Source of the DNA: Strigamia acuminata
Lineage: Eukaryota; Arthropoda; Chilopoda; Geophilomorpha; Linotaeniidae
Reading direction: 5' to 3'
Assembly (NCBI GenBank): GCA_949358305.1
Contig: OX442315.1
Span: 24,764,427-24,828,426, forward strand
Length of the DNA stretch: 64,000 bases
Part shown: piece by piece, positions 48,745-61,809 of the stretch
Layout: the number at the start of each line of letters is the position of its first letter
How positions within the stretch are numbered: position 1 is the stretch's first letter
Translations under genes and position numbers: made by a program
The notes under the pieces: generated by a model
Told to the model about the DNA's origin: nothing
Seen by the model: only the letters and a program-made list of their open reading frames with translations
Database searches by the model: none

Positions 48745-50014
48745 GGCGCCAACAATTTCCCAATAATCTTTTGAAGAAATGAACGAAAATATTCACACTG
48801 CCATCATTATTTAACCACAAACGTTTATTTATTGATATACATGCTTAATTTTTAAAAAAAATGCGTTATTACTTGTGTTCACAACCCCAATCTGTTTTAA
48901 AAATAGGCAACTTGCTAAATTTAACCGTGAAATTAATTAAAACCTTTGGTGGCCAGCACCGTAAAAATTCCCTTCTCGTTCGAAATCGGCAACTGAGACT
49001 TATACTCGTGTTTCTTGAACTCGCGAATCATCAACTTGGCGTCGGTCATCGCATTTCTGATCTTCTCTTCATCGACCCAACCTCCAATCATGTCTTCTTT
49101 CCCCATCTTGTACCTGGTGCCTTCGAACGTGCTGACCAAAGCCAAATGCCCGCCCGGACTCACCAAATCCGCCACATTCTTCATGGCTTTGAAATAATCT
49201 TTATCTTCGATGATGCAATCCAAACACAAACTCGACGTGACGATGTCGAATTGATGGATTTCGTCCGGAAACGTCTTCAGTTGCTCGCACAATTCACCCA
49301 TTACGTCGAAACAAAACAAACCCACGATGGAATTCCGCACTCGCTCTTCCAGATATTTAGTATCTCTAAATCGATTTTGAAGAAAAAAAAATAATTTAAA
49401 ATCAAATAAGGGAAGAATTAATCTACTTTTTCCCTTCCAACTGAGCGACGTATTTGAATTCCGCGTTGTAATCGATGCAATCCGGTTCGTTTTTACGCCA
49501 TTTGTCGACGATGTTTAAATTTCGCTCGAGAAAATCGCACAAATAAATTCTCTCGACTCCTTTGCTGGCTGAAAGTGCGGAACGAAATGACGGGCCACAT
49601 CCGACATCTAAGAGTGTTTTCCCGGTCACTTTTCCTGTATAAATAAAATAAAATTAGTTGTTACGTGACTTAATTCTTTTGTTCTAAACCTTGATTGAAT
49701 AAGTTGTGGTAGAACTCTTCGGTTAACCAAATTTCTACGCACGATTGATTGTTAACGAAATCGGCCGCATAAGCTTTGCCGTCGAACAGACGCTCGTACA
49801 TTTTCTTATAGTCGGTTGACATTCTCGTCCGACACTGAGGTCAATTAGTTGAAACTGCTCTCGGAGATTTCTCAAGGTGTATTATTCAAATTCCGCGAGT
49901 GCAGAGCGCCCGGATGTACTTTTGCATAAAACTCAAATTAAATCATCAATTTTCATTACCGCTAAACAATCATTTACGAGTGTTGAAATCCTGAAGCAAT
50001 TTGTAATTTGTAAT
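48720..50014. repeat. Segmental duplication copy 1 (methyltransferase gene plus flanks)
   Basis: Matches 61820-63115 in the same orientation, from the transposon-like end through the methyltransferase to about 190 bp upstream of its start codon (ending TTTGTAATTTGTAAT). Confidence 0.95.
48933..49822 (-). CDS. NNMT/PNMT-family SAM-dependent N-methyltransferase, copy 1
   Basis: Three exons fit phase (49690-49822, 49427-49634, 48933-49365), 257 residues, the usual length of nicotinamide/indolethylamine N-methyltransferases. SAM motif I reads TLLDVGCGPSFRSALSA; the next strand ERIYLCDFLERN holds the acidic ribose-binding residue region. FDIVTSSLCLDCIIEDKDYFKAMKN and LVSPGGHLALV are the family post-I and motif II-III blocks. 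The start gives MSTDYKKMYERLFD. The methyl acceptor cannot be predicted; in animals the family modifies small amines. The whole gene with flanks is duplicated at 62035-62924, and both copies are open. Confidence 0.87.
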
Positions 50015-50342
50015 AAAAATTAATTGTTTAATTAAATGTGCTATTTCGAGCGGATAACGGTTGTACGATGTCGAGAAACAGTGACTGCCACTCTTGTTGA
50101 TAAGGAAAAAACAAAACTTTAGAACAAGGATTTCCAATCTTTAAATATATATTTTAGTAGCACGGAATGCAATTAAAAGAATAAATATAGTACACAATTG
50201 ATAATTATTTATCTATTATACAACTAACCGTCACCTAACACTGCATTTTTATCACTTTGGAAATGTAAAACACAATAGAATTATAATTATTCAAGCAATA
50301 AAAGCAATACTTGTACAATACAAAAAGTATCGTAAATAGCAT
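50015..50342. other. AT-rich spacer
   Basis: No gene or repeat recognised. It contains the 3' flank of the next minus-strand reading frame. Confidence 0.5.
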
Positions 50343-50869
50343 TTAAATCTTCAATTTTTCTGTTGTTCTGACTTTGGTTGCAAACAAAGTGCATAAACCT
50401 TTACCATCATTTCCTAGCACTGACCATGCAAAATAATGCTCAGAAACTTGTAAAAAAGTCAACCCACCCTCAGTAAATACTCTCTTAGGTGTTGCACCAT
50501 CCACATTTGCGCTCGGGAGTATTTGATTACCAACGTGGTAATAAGAACCATCCATTGAACCCCAATAGACCAGATAGTTTCCCGGACGTACCAAACTGTT
50601 GATTCTGTTCGGGCAGCAATCCAAAAAGTAAAGACCAATATGTCCTAATAAACAACAATCAAAGATATTAGATCACACATCACATAAAATACAATGACCG
50701 ATCTTCACCTTCAGTAATGGGATAACTTGGTCGACACAAGAGCTTTTACAGCGAGCATTTGACCAATTGTACCCACAATATTTATAATATCCCCTGACCA
50801 TGTGGCGTCCGTCCGAACACTCACAGTCACAATAAATCCAATCGACTCCCACCACCGGTAATTGGAAAA
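50343..50869 (-). pseudogene. Unrecognised gene remnant fused to a fragment of a UNC-93 exon
   Basis: A minus-strand frame (50343-about 50645) reads GHIGLYFLDCCPNRINSL, VRPGNYLVYWGSMDGSYYHV and ..FAWSVLGNDGKGLCTLFATKV to a stop. It could be the last exon of a secreted or extracellular protein I do not recognise. Upstream (about 50825-50869) lies a 45-bp piece almost identical to the UNC-93-like exon at 63411-63455 (SNYRxWESIGFIVT), after which the UNC-93 frame diverges. No complete gene model can be built, so I treat it as a relic of the segmental duplication. Confidence 0.4.
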
Positions 50870-51407
50870 AATTTATCTCAATGTTTCTTATCTTGTATGA
50901 TTTAAGTAACTGTCCTTGTCACGATCCTGTTTACGACGCCAGTGTAGAATATAAGAGTGGAATTCTACTGTGAAGTTTGATTAGAGTTGGGCCCAATGGC
51001 CAGCAATGTGGCAATAGGCCTGCAGATTTGGGTGTTGTTTTCTACATTCTGCGGTCGTTGGAATATGACAGACATGACACGCATGGTGTTGAACATTGAG
51101 AAAAGACTGGCATAGTGAATGAGCGTTCGAAGTCCGCCTAATCTCATCCGCATGGCGGATTCTGTGTATTTTACTACCTGCGAAATCAGCACTGCAAGAT
51201 CGTGCTGTGCCGCGTGGACCCGCCGGGCAAGTAGAACGTACTGGAAATAACATCGGGTTTCGTGAAAACCTGATTACGGCGTGACACTAACTGTAAGTGA
51301 ATGGTGAATATGGGATGTGGAATTAAACCATGCGCGTAGAAAACAAGAAAGTTTATATTTCCCTATCTTGGGCAGGGTTGGGCAGGGTACTCCCAACCCG
51401 TGCCGCG
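50870..51407. other. Spacer between gene remnant and inverted tubulin-promoter copy
   Basis: Moderately GC-rich, with overlapping short ORFs on the minus strand (50965-51253) including a Cys/His-rich one. None shows a recognisable domain or a proper splice context. GGGCAGGGTTGGGCAGGGT near 51370 is a two-copy short repeat. Confidence 0.4.
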
Positions 51408-51912
51408 TCTCTCATTTTGGTGATGAAGCGTTTAGAAAAAAGTGTTGATAAAAATATCCAAGAAGAGAGAATCGCGAGTGGAACTGATTCCAACGAATTT
51501 ATCCGACCAACTGACGGCAGTGGCTGATGTATTCTCAGTTCTCATACCACTTCGAATTATTAAATCGAATAAATTAAATTCGAATATATATGATTCATAG
51601 GCACGTGCAAATTTGCGATTAATCTTTGGGTGAATATCGCAGCTACTTTAGTCACGAGCTCTCGTTTGCGATACATCGCGATATGCGATTATTGCGATTT
51701 GCGATATTGCGATTATTGCGATTTGCGATATTGCGATTTGCGATATTGCGATTATTGCGATTATTGCGAATATTGCGATTATTGCGATTTAACTTAAATC
51801 GCATATAGACGGAGTGTGGAGTGTGGGCCAACAGTTCAACAATCAACAGGCGCGAATTGTTGATCAAATTTAAGCGCCCTACCAACTTCAAATCCGCGCA
51901 AATGGATGAATC
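51408..51912 (-). repeat. Inverted copy of the beta-tubulin promoter and 5' UTR (left palindrome arm)
   Basis: Reverse complement of the region upstream of the tubulin gene. Homology begins 8 nt inside the tubulin coding sequence (ATGAGAGA, at 51415-51408 on the minus strand) and runs through the promoter, the ATCGCAAT array and beyond to GGATGAATC, where the LTR element interrupts it; it resumes at 53807-53870. The partner arm is 54276-54816. One small indel of about a dozen bases separates the arms near the 5' UTR. Confidence 0.93.
51671..51800. repeat. GCGATTATT/GCGATATT array in left arm
   Basis: About 16 mixed 7-9 bp units related to ATTGCGAT. The mirror counterpart is in the right arm at about 54452-54540, and the same core forms the satellite at 58853-61795. 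Confidence 0.93.
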
Positions 51913-52088
51913 TGGAGTGTCTCGCACTCCATTGGTCAGTCTTGACCATTGATATATATTGTGACGCTGCTACTACAGCGCCACCTATCTTTGAATAAAC
52001 TAGTCAGTTATGTAAATCTCAGCAGCACCAACGGTCACGTTATTTTGCATGCTCCATTACAGTTTTAATATTTAGTCAAGACAGACTA
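51913..52088 (+). repeat. Left LTR (176 bp)
   Basis: TG...TA termini. Contains a GAATAAA polyadenylation-like signal. Confidence 0.93.
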
Positions 52089-52378
52089 ATTGGCGACGAG
52101 ATGGAATACCAATCCATGCTACAGAATCGTTTTTTGCAAAACTGGTGAAGTTTGGACACTTTTTGGACACCTTTTGGACGCCTGACCACGCTGACCACGC
52201 GGACCACACGTTAGGTTTAACCCTGTTTCAAATTGTTCCGGTGTTCTCAAGAAAATCATCATGAAAAACGGATCAACAATTAATACCTCACAAACTGTAA
52301 TGTACAAAATCGCTTAAAATTAGTGTATAGTGCTGTTTCGGACCTTTGACCACGCCGTGACCACGCCTTGACCACGCC

Positions 52379-53149
52379 GTGACCATGCTGTTAGGCCTAC
52401 TTCCATGTAAGCCTTTTTCATGCAAAACTTCTGTGATCGCTTCAAGTATCGGTTCACTGCAACCATATTGCATCAAGAATAACTGGACCCACTACATTGA
52501 CCAGTTGGACTGCTTTTTCGTGTGCAGTGGCATCACCAATGACACAAAGAAAGTGGTTGTTTTGCTGTGCATCGTCGGCGGGCTGCCGTACACACGTCTG
52601 GCTAACCTGTTTTCCAATGAAGCTTGTGCAGATGACGTTCGCTGCCCTCGCCACGTTGAAGGCCGATTAACAGCACTCAAAACCCCTCCTCGCGGTCGAC
52701 ATTTCAACACCCGAGTGCAGGGACAGGTGGAATCCGCTGCAGATTTTGCCATTTTGTTGCAGCTGCGTTCGGAGCACTGCAACTATTCTGATCAACTCCA
52801 CAAGTTGAGTTGTGTCTACATTCAGCAAACCATCATCAGTCAGTCTGAAATGAAGTTTGCTCAGGCTCACCAGTCAGCCATTCAGATGGAGCTCGCCACA
52901 TGTGCAGTCTCCGACATCTACGCACGTTCGACCACGGTTGCCCCAGCGCAGAAAATCACTGGTCACAACCGCAGACGCCATTTGGGTAGCTTCTACAACT
53001 CCCAGTGTTTGTTTCGGGACCAGCCGCAGTCGTCGAACCCTTGTGCCAGCGTGTGCATTGCAGGTGATGTCACAGACCATCGTCGGTCTCGCCGCACCTT
53101 TTGCCCTTCAAAACGCTACCGTACGCGTTGGGCACGGGGCCACATTTAG
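52379..53149 (+). pseudogene. Decayed gag-like reading frame of the LTR element
   Basis: The frame begins degenerate, then reads HYIDQLDCFFVCSGITND, KKVVVLLCIVGGLPYTRLANL and QVESAADFAILLQLRSEHCNYSD, the helix pattern of Ty3/gypsy gag (W..YxERLxxFF.., KKxAVLL..G, ESVADYxxxLRxLxxxCxF). The C-terminal part, where a zinc knuckle is expected, is out of frame or lost. Probably non-functional; mobilisation would need proteins supplied in trans. Confidence 0.6.
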
Positions 53150-53630
53150 CTCTCTGTTGTTCAGGCTTCTTGTGAGTGAAGGAGAGAATCATTTCGACTT
53201 CCTTTCCGTCTCCCGTCTAGCTGCTAATTCATCAAGCTAATTCATTCAACTATTGTTAATGTATCATGTTAGCATTTCAATGTTTAATTGCAATCATTGT
53301 TGGAATCAAAATTCATGTTATGTTCAATTTTACAAGTTTTATTTCGTGCATAATTCAGTAGTTTTAAAATCCAAGTATTTTATTGTTCAATTTAAATTTG
53401 CATTTCATGTCAAACTGTTACTTTGAATTTACTAATTGCTCCCCTAGTTGGTTCACAATTGAGGGGATGATGGAGTGTCTTCACTCCAATGCATGTTACT
53501 TGTTACCTTTTAATTCATTGTTCAATTGATTGTTTTTAAACCCACTTTAATTACATTGCATCCTTGTAGATCAATTGATTTCACTGTATTCTAAATTGTT
53601 CCTTCCCCCATTCCACAATTGAGGGGATAC

Positions 53631-53806
53631 TGGAGTGTCTCGCACTCCATTGGTCAGTCTTGACCATTGATATATATTGTGACGCTGCTACTACAGCGCC
53701 ACCTATCTTTGAATAAACTAGTCAGTTATGTAAATCTCAGCAGCACCAACGGTCACGTTATTTTGCATGCTCCATTACAGTTTTAATATTTAGTCAAGAC
53801 AGACTA
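53631..53806 (+). repeat. Right LTR (176 bp)
   Basis: Identical by eye to the left LTR, implying recent insertion or gene conversion. Confidence 0.93.
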
Positions 53807-53870
53807 GAATCGTGTCGTGGAAAAGTTCACCACATTAATAACTTGCAACGAGTGTTGGATGCCAAGGATG

Positions 53871-53940
53871 CAGGGGCGGATCCAGCTTTTCGGGGGCCCG
53901 GGGCTTGAGGTTATTTCGGGGCCCCTTTATCAAAATTTTT
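53871..53940 (+). mobile_element. hAT/Tip100-like terminus fragment at the palindrome centre
   Basis: Begins CAGGGGCGGATCCAGC and continues with GGGGGCCCGGGGC and GGGGCCCC, a very common hAT-type terminal sequence. It starts exactly where homology between the palindrome arms ends. The other terminus is not seen before the right arm begins. Confidence 0.5.
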
Positions 53941-54275
53941 TCTTAAAAAAATTCAATTCAATCCAAATTCAAACATTGTATAATACTGCCCCACGTCCCG
54001 GCTCCAACATCGGGAAAGTGACCACCAGCTCCCTTCGTGCTGCGACCACACTCGACGACCGCCAAACCACAAGAATAACGCTGTGAAATCTTGTTGGCAC
54101 AACTACTGACGACGAAGTTCGCAAATACGCCAAATCACTTGGCCTGATCGTTAGCCAGTGCGGTAGATAGACAACTAAAAACGGCGCACCCAGTAAATCA
54201 TACTTCCTGCGCATCGTCACCGATGATCCGACCTTAACGTTGTGGTCCCCATAACGTCATTCAAATCAATTTCAC

Positions 54276-54808
54276 CATCCATGGCATCCACCACTCGTTG
54301 CAAGTTATTATTGTGGTGAACTTTTCCACGACACGATTCATCCATTTGCGCGGGTTTGAAGTTGGTAGGGCGCTTAAATTTGATCAACAATTCGCGCCTG
54401 TTGATTGTTGAACTGTTGGCCCACACTCCACACTCCGTCTATACGCGATTTAAGTTAAATCGCAATAATCACAATATCGCAATATTCGCAATAATCGCAA
54501 TAATCGCAATAATCGCAATATCGCGATATATCGCAAACGAGAGCTCGTGACTAAAGTAGCTGCGATATTTACCCAAAGATTAATCGCATTGCGATTAATC
54601 GCAAATTTGCACAGGCCTATGAATCATACATCTTCGATTTTAATTTATGCGATTTAATAATTCGAAGTGGTGTGAGAATACATCAGCCACTGCCGTCAGT
54701 TGGTCGGATAAATTCGTTGGAATCAGTTCCAGTCGTTGCACGAGCTCGCGATTCTCTCTTCTTGAATACTTTTATCGAACACTTTTTTCTAAACGCTTCA
54801 TCACCAAA

Positions 54809-54816
<8 letters not shown>
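54276..54816 (+). repeat. Right palindrome arm, containing the beta-tubulin promoter and 5' UTR
   Basis: Partner of 51408-53870 (without the LTR element). It includes an ATCGCAATAATC-type array (about 54452-54540), a GCGATTAATCGC-containing stretch to about 54605, the presumed promoter, the 5' UTR and the first 8 coding bases of tubulin. It carries the empty LTR target site at about 54334-54338. Confidence 0.93.
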
Positions 54817-56771
<1,955 letters not shown>

Positions 56772-57144
56772 TTTCAAAAATCTGATTTATTGGTTTATTT
56801 CTCGGAATATTTGTAATTTGAAGAAGAAAAAAAGGCACTTTACAACTGCTAAGATTTGTAATTCGTTTTAAACTAAATACAAAACTGGTAATGTCGTTTT
56901 TATTTCTTGGTCTTATACATTTTATCTTCGTAAAGTTTGTAAAATTTGTTGTTTGTGCGGGCACCTCAACCCATACCCTCCAATGCCTTCATTAAGAGGT
57001 AGGGGGGACGGCGTGTATGTAAATCATTAATCAAACAAAAAAATGTTAATCTTTATTTCATGACCCGAAAATTCTTCCAACGGTAATAAATTCTTAAAGT
57101 TTTTTACTTTTAAATTTTATTTATTTAATTATCGATCCATGGTA

Positions 57145-57312
57145 CAGTCGAAACTCTTTATAACGAATCGCAAGGAACCGCAAATAACTATTTGTTATTA
57201 CGAGAATTCGTTATATCGAAATTTTTTAACATGGTATTCTATTGCCAGCCAACCAAACCTGCCATTTTTAGGTATTCGTTATATCGCGATTCGTTATAAA
57301 GAGTTTTAACTG
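57145..57312. mobile_element. 168-bp pogo/Tigger-like MITE with TA target duplication
   Basis: Terminal inverted repeats of about 27 bp begin CAGT..AAACTCTTTATAACG and differ at two positions. TA dinucleotides flank both ends (57143-57144, 57313-57314). No coding capacity. The CAGT start and TATAACGAA motif are typical of pogo-type Tc1/mariner elements. Confidence 0.85.
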
Positions 57313-57362
57313 TACAAAGAATACATGATAAAACACTTCAAAATCCATACACTAGGAGAAAT

Positions 57363-57800
57363 ATAGGTGTTAAAAGGTGTAAAGTTACACTTATATAGGA
57401 GTAAAACACTTGTCCCTATACAGACTTCTTTTTTGAGTAAAATTACACCATTGAGGTGTAATGAACATAAGGTGTAAATATTACCCTTTCATGCATTTAC
57501 ACCTTGTGGGTGTGATGGTACACTTTTAGGTGCAAACTTACTCCTTGAAACCATTTTCAAAAAAGGTGTACCGGTAAGTAGATTCTATCATGTAGTAATA
57601 TTACACCTTTGAGGTGTTGATTAACAGGTGTAAAGGAACTCTATTATGGAGTATAATCACCCCTTTGAGGTGTTTGAAAACAAGTGTAAATTTGCCCCAT
57701 TATGGAGTAGAATCACACCCTACAGGTGTTCATTAAGAGGTATAAACTTACCCCATTGTGGAGGAGCATCACACCGTAGTGTTTGAAAATAGGTGTAAAT
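57363..57800. repeat. Degenerate minisatellite with GGTGTAA/TTACACC motifs, unit about 60-65 bp
   Basis: At least six diverged units carrying AGGTGTAAA, a CCCATTATGGAGTA-like core, TCACACC and GAGGTGT. ACACC..AGGTGT pairs form small hairpins repeatedly. Confidence 0.8.
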
Positions 57801-58796
57801 GGCAAATAAAAGTAGTTGTTTGGTCTTTTATGGTCTTTTATTTATTAATTGATAAAATAAAACACAATATTAATTAATTACAGTGTAAGCTGCGTAGCCC
57901 AGACACGACACAGCACCGTCCGGACAGCTGTGTGGTCCGGACAAGTTTGCCAGGGCCCAGACCCAACCAATAAGGAGCAATGCTAAATTTGCTCTTTGGT
58001 CCGGACAGCTCCCCTTTCCGGAATCCGGACAAAGCGATGCGTCCCGTATGTTAGAATGTGATATGTTATTGCCGTGTATAGTATACATATCTCTGGGTCG
58101 TATTAACAAGTGATAATGTGCTTTTTAGTTTGCACTTTGTTTATGTTTGCTTTTGTAAACAAACACAATGTTTGTTTACATATTATTTGTATATGCCGCC
58201 TAAAGGTGGCGCTTGTTGTAAAAGAGTCACGTGACAAGCAAATAAAACCTCACTTGATGTTATGTTTCTCACCTGCAAAGATGGCGTCTCTTTATTTCAC
58301 CTGATAACATTTCCAATCCACAGCAGTAACTAAACTATCTGCATGAGTTTACAACTGAAACTCAACACCGTATAGGGAAAAATCGCTGTGTAGTCCGGAC
58401 AAAAACAAAAAATGCCAATTTTCGAATGAAACAAATTAGAAAAAAAATTAAAAACACTAAAATTTAAATAAAAAATTAATTTATTGCATGTTCTGTTCAC
58501 AAAGGTTGGAAAAGGTTGGAAAAGGTACTGTTGCGCCATGTGCACGTCGTAATGTGTACGTAATGTGTTCACGGTGTGGACTTTTCTGGGTGTATGAAAA
58601 TATTCAATCGTTTAAACACGCCTACGTTTACTAAAGTCTTTGAATTTTGGCAAACCAATGTCCATAAACATCAAATAAAATAATTATTTTAAATTTGAAT
58701 GGTTGTGTGGAATAAAAGAAGGGAAAAAATGAAATGCTAATAATTTTATTATTATTACAAGAAAAAAATGACTTTTATTGAATCATTTACGTAATT
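57801..58796. other. Gene-free region with short GTCCGGACA repeats
   Basis: No gene supported. The palindromic 9-mer GTCCGGACA (or close variants) occurs at about 57917, 57932, 58000 and 58393. AAAGGTTGGA repeats twice at about 58500-58520. A short minus-strand ORF (57870-58109) has no recognisable domain. Confidence 0.5.
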
Positions 58797-58852
58797 TCAT
58801 TCTCGCGAATGCGAATGCGATATTGGATTATTGCGATTTTTTTGTGATATAA

Positions 58853-61795
58853 TCACAATAATCGCAATAATCGCAGTAATCGCAATAATCGCAATAATCG
58901 CAGTAATCGCAATAATCGCAATAATCGCAATATCGCAATATATCGCAATATCGCAAGATATCGCAATATCGCAAGATATCGCAATATCGCAAGATATCGC
59001 AATATCGCAATATCGCAAGACATCGCAATATCGCAAGACATCGCAATATCGCAAGACATCGCAATATCGCAAGACATCGCAATATCGCAAGACATCGCAA
59101 TATCGCAAGACATCGCAATATCGCAAGACATCGCAATATCGCAAGACATCGCAATATCGCAAGACATCGCAATATCGCAAGACATCGCAATATCGCAAGA
59201 CATCGCAATATCGCAAGACATCGCAATATCGCAAGACATCGCAATATCGCAAGACATCGCAATATCGCAAGACATCGCAATATCGCAAGACATCGCAATA
59301 TCGCAAGACATCGCAATATCGCAAGACATCGCAATATCGCAAGACATCGCAATATCGCAAGACATCGCAATATCGCAAGACATCGCAATATCGCAAGACA
59401 TCGCAATATCGCAAGACATCGCAATATCGCAAGACATCGCAATATCGCAAGACATCGCAATATCGCAAGACATCGCAATATCGCAAGACATCGCAATATC
59501 GCAAGACATCGCAATATCGCAAGACATCGCAATATCGCAAGACATCGCAATATCGCAAGACATCGCAATATCGCAAGACATCGCAATATCGCAAGACATC
59601 GCAATATCGCAAGACATCGCAATATCGCAAGACATCGCAATATCGCAAGACATCGCAATATCGCAAGACATCGCAATATCGCAAGACATCGCAATATCGC
59701 AAGACATCGCAATATCGCAAGACATCGCAATATCGCAAGACATCGCAATATCGCAAGACATCGCAATATCGCAAGACATCGCAATATCGCAAGACATCGC
59801 AATATCGCAAGACATCGCAATATCGCAAGACATCGCAATATCGCAAGACATCGCAATATCGCAAGACATCGCAATATCGCAAGACATCGCAATATCGCAA
59901 GACATCGCAATATCGCAAGACATCGCAATATCGCAAGACATCGCAATATCGCAAGACATCGCAATATCGCAAGACATCGCAATATCGCAAGACATCGCAA
60001 TATCGCAAGACATCGCAATATCGCAAGACATCGCAATATCGCAAGACATCGCAATATCGCAAGACATCGCAATATCGCAAGACATCGCAATATCGCAAGA
60101 CATCGCAATATCGCAAGACATCGCAATATCGCAAGACATCGCAATATCGCAAGACATCGCAATATCGCAAGACATCGCAATATCGCAAGACATCGCAATA
60201 TCGCAAGACATCGCAATATCGCAAGACATCGCAATATCGCAAGACATCGCAATATCGCAAGACATCGCAATATCGCAAGACATCGCAATATCGCAAGACA
60301 TCGCAATATCGCAAGACATCGCAATATCGCAAGACATCGCAATATCGCAAGACATCGCAATATCGCAAGACATCGCAATATCGCAAGACATCGCAATATC
60401 GCAAGACATCGCAATATCGCAAGACATCGCAATATCGCAAGACATCGCAATATCGCAAGACATCGCAATATCGCAAGACATCGCAATATCGCAAGACATC
60501 GCAATATCGCAAGACATCGCAATATCGCAAGACATCGCAATATCGCAAGACATCGCAATATCGCAAGACATCGCAATATCGCAAGACATCGCAATATCGC
60601 AAGACATCGCAATATCGCAAGACATCGCAATATCGCAAGACATCGCAATATCGCAAGACATCGCAATATCGCAAGACATCGCAATATCGCAAGACATCGC
60701 AATATCGCAAGACATCGCAATATCGCAAGACATCGCAATATCGCAAGACATCGCAATATCGCAAGACATCGCAATATCGCAAGACATCGCAATATCGCAA
60801 GACATCGCAATATCGCAAGACATCGCAATATCGCAAGACATCGCAATATCGCAAGACATCGCAATATCGCAAGACATCGCAATATCGCAAGACATCGCAA
60901 TATCGCAAGACATCGCAATATCGCAAGACATCGCAATATCGCAAGACATCGCAATATCGCAAGACATCGCAATATCGCAAGACATCGCAATATCGCAAGA
61001 CATCGCAATATCGCAAGACATCGCAATATCGCAAGACATCGCAATATCGCAAGACATCGCAATATCGCAAGACATCGCAATATCGCAAGACATCGCAATA
61101 TCGCAAGACATCGCAATATCGCAAGACATCGCAATATCGCAAGACATCGCAATATCGCAAGACATCGCAATATCGCAAGACATCGCAATATCGCAAGACA
61201 TCGCAATATCGCAAGACATCGCAATATCGCAAGACATCGCAATATCGCAAGACATCGCAATATCGCAAGACATCGCAATATCGCAAGACATCGCAATATC
61301 GCAAGACATCGCAATATCGCAAGACATCGCAATATCGCAAGACATCGCAATATCGCAAGACATCGCAATATCGCAAGACATCGCAATATCGCAAGACATC
61401 GCAATATCGCAAGACATCGCAATATCGCAAGACATCGCAATATCGCAAGACATCGCAATATCGCAAGACATCGCAATATCGCAAGACATCGCAATATCGC
61501 AAGACATCGCAATATCGCAAGACATCGCAATATCGCAAGACATCGCAATATCGCAAGACATCGCAATATCGCAAGACATCGCAATATCGCAAGACATCGC
61601 AATATCGCAAGACATCGCAATATCGCAAGACATCGCAATATCGCAAGACATCGCAATATCGCAAGACATCGCAATATCGCAAGACATCGCAATATCGCAA
61701 GACATCGCAATATCGCAAGACATCGCAATATCGCAAGACATCGCAATATCGCAAGACATCGCAATATCGCAAGACATCGCAATATCGCAATACTG
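58853..61795. repeat. 18-bp satellite array, unit ATCGCAATATCGCAAGAC, about 150 copies
   Basis: From about 59000 to 61785 the unit repeats with no substitution that I can see. The left 150 bp (58853-59000) is a mixed zone of ATCGCAATA, ATCGCAGTA and ATCGCAAGAT variants, the probable founder sequence. Because 18 is a multiple of three and the unit has no stop in most frames, ORFs of about 1,000 codons appear on both strands (SQYRKT, YCDVLR, LAILRC repeats). They have no sign of being genes. Confidence 0.98.
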
Positions 61796-61809
61796 CAAAA
61801 AAAGATTTT

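Larger units (their letters stand above)
51908..53811 (+). mobile_element. Internally deleted LTR retrotransposon with 5-bp target duplication (GAATC)
   Basis: Two 176-bp LTRs, 51913-52088 and 53631-53806, starting TGGAGTGTC and ending AGACTA, read as identical. The target duplication GAATC lies at 51908-51912 and 53807-53811, and the undamaged site exists in the opposite palindrome arm at about 54334-54338. A primer-binding-type TGGCGACGAG follows the left LTR by two bases. A purine tract (GAGGGGATAC) precedes the right LTR. The 1.54-kb interior has only a decayed gag-like frame and no protease, reverse transcriptase or integrase, so the copy is non-autonomous. The gag pattern suggests Ty3/gypsy. 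Confidence 0.9.

Noticed and set aside
50965-51253. Cys/His-rich minus-strand ORF as a secreted peptide gene
   Set aside because: No signal peptide, overlapping equally long frames, and no splice structure or recognisable cysteine pattern.
57870-58109. 79-codon minus-strand ORF
   Set aside because: Built around the GTCCGGACA repeats, with no domain and no splice context.
58853-61795. CRISPR-like regular spacing
   Set aside because: No unique spacers, a unit of only 18 bp, and a eukaryotic context; it is a plain tandem satellite.
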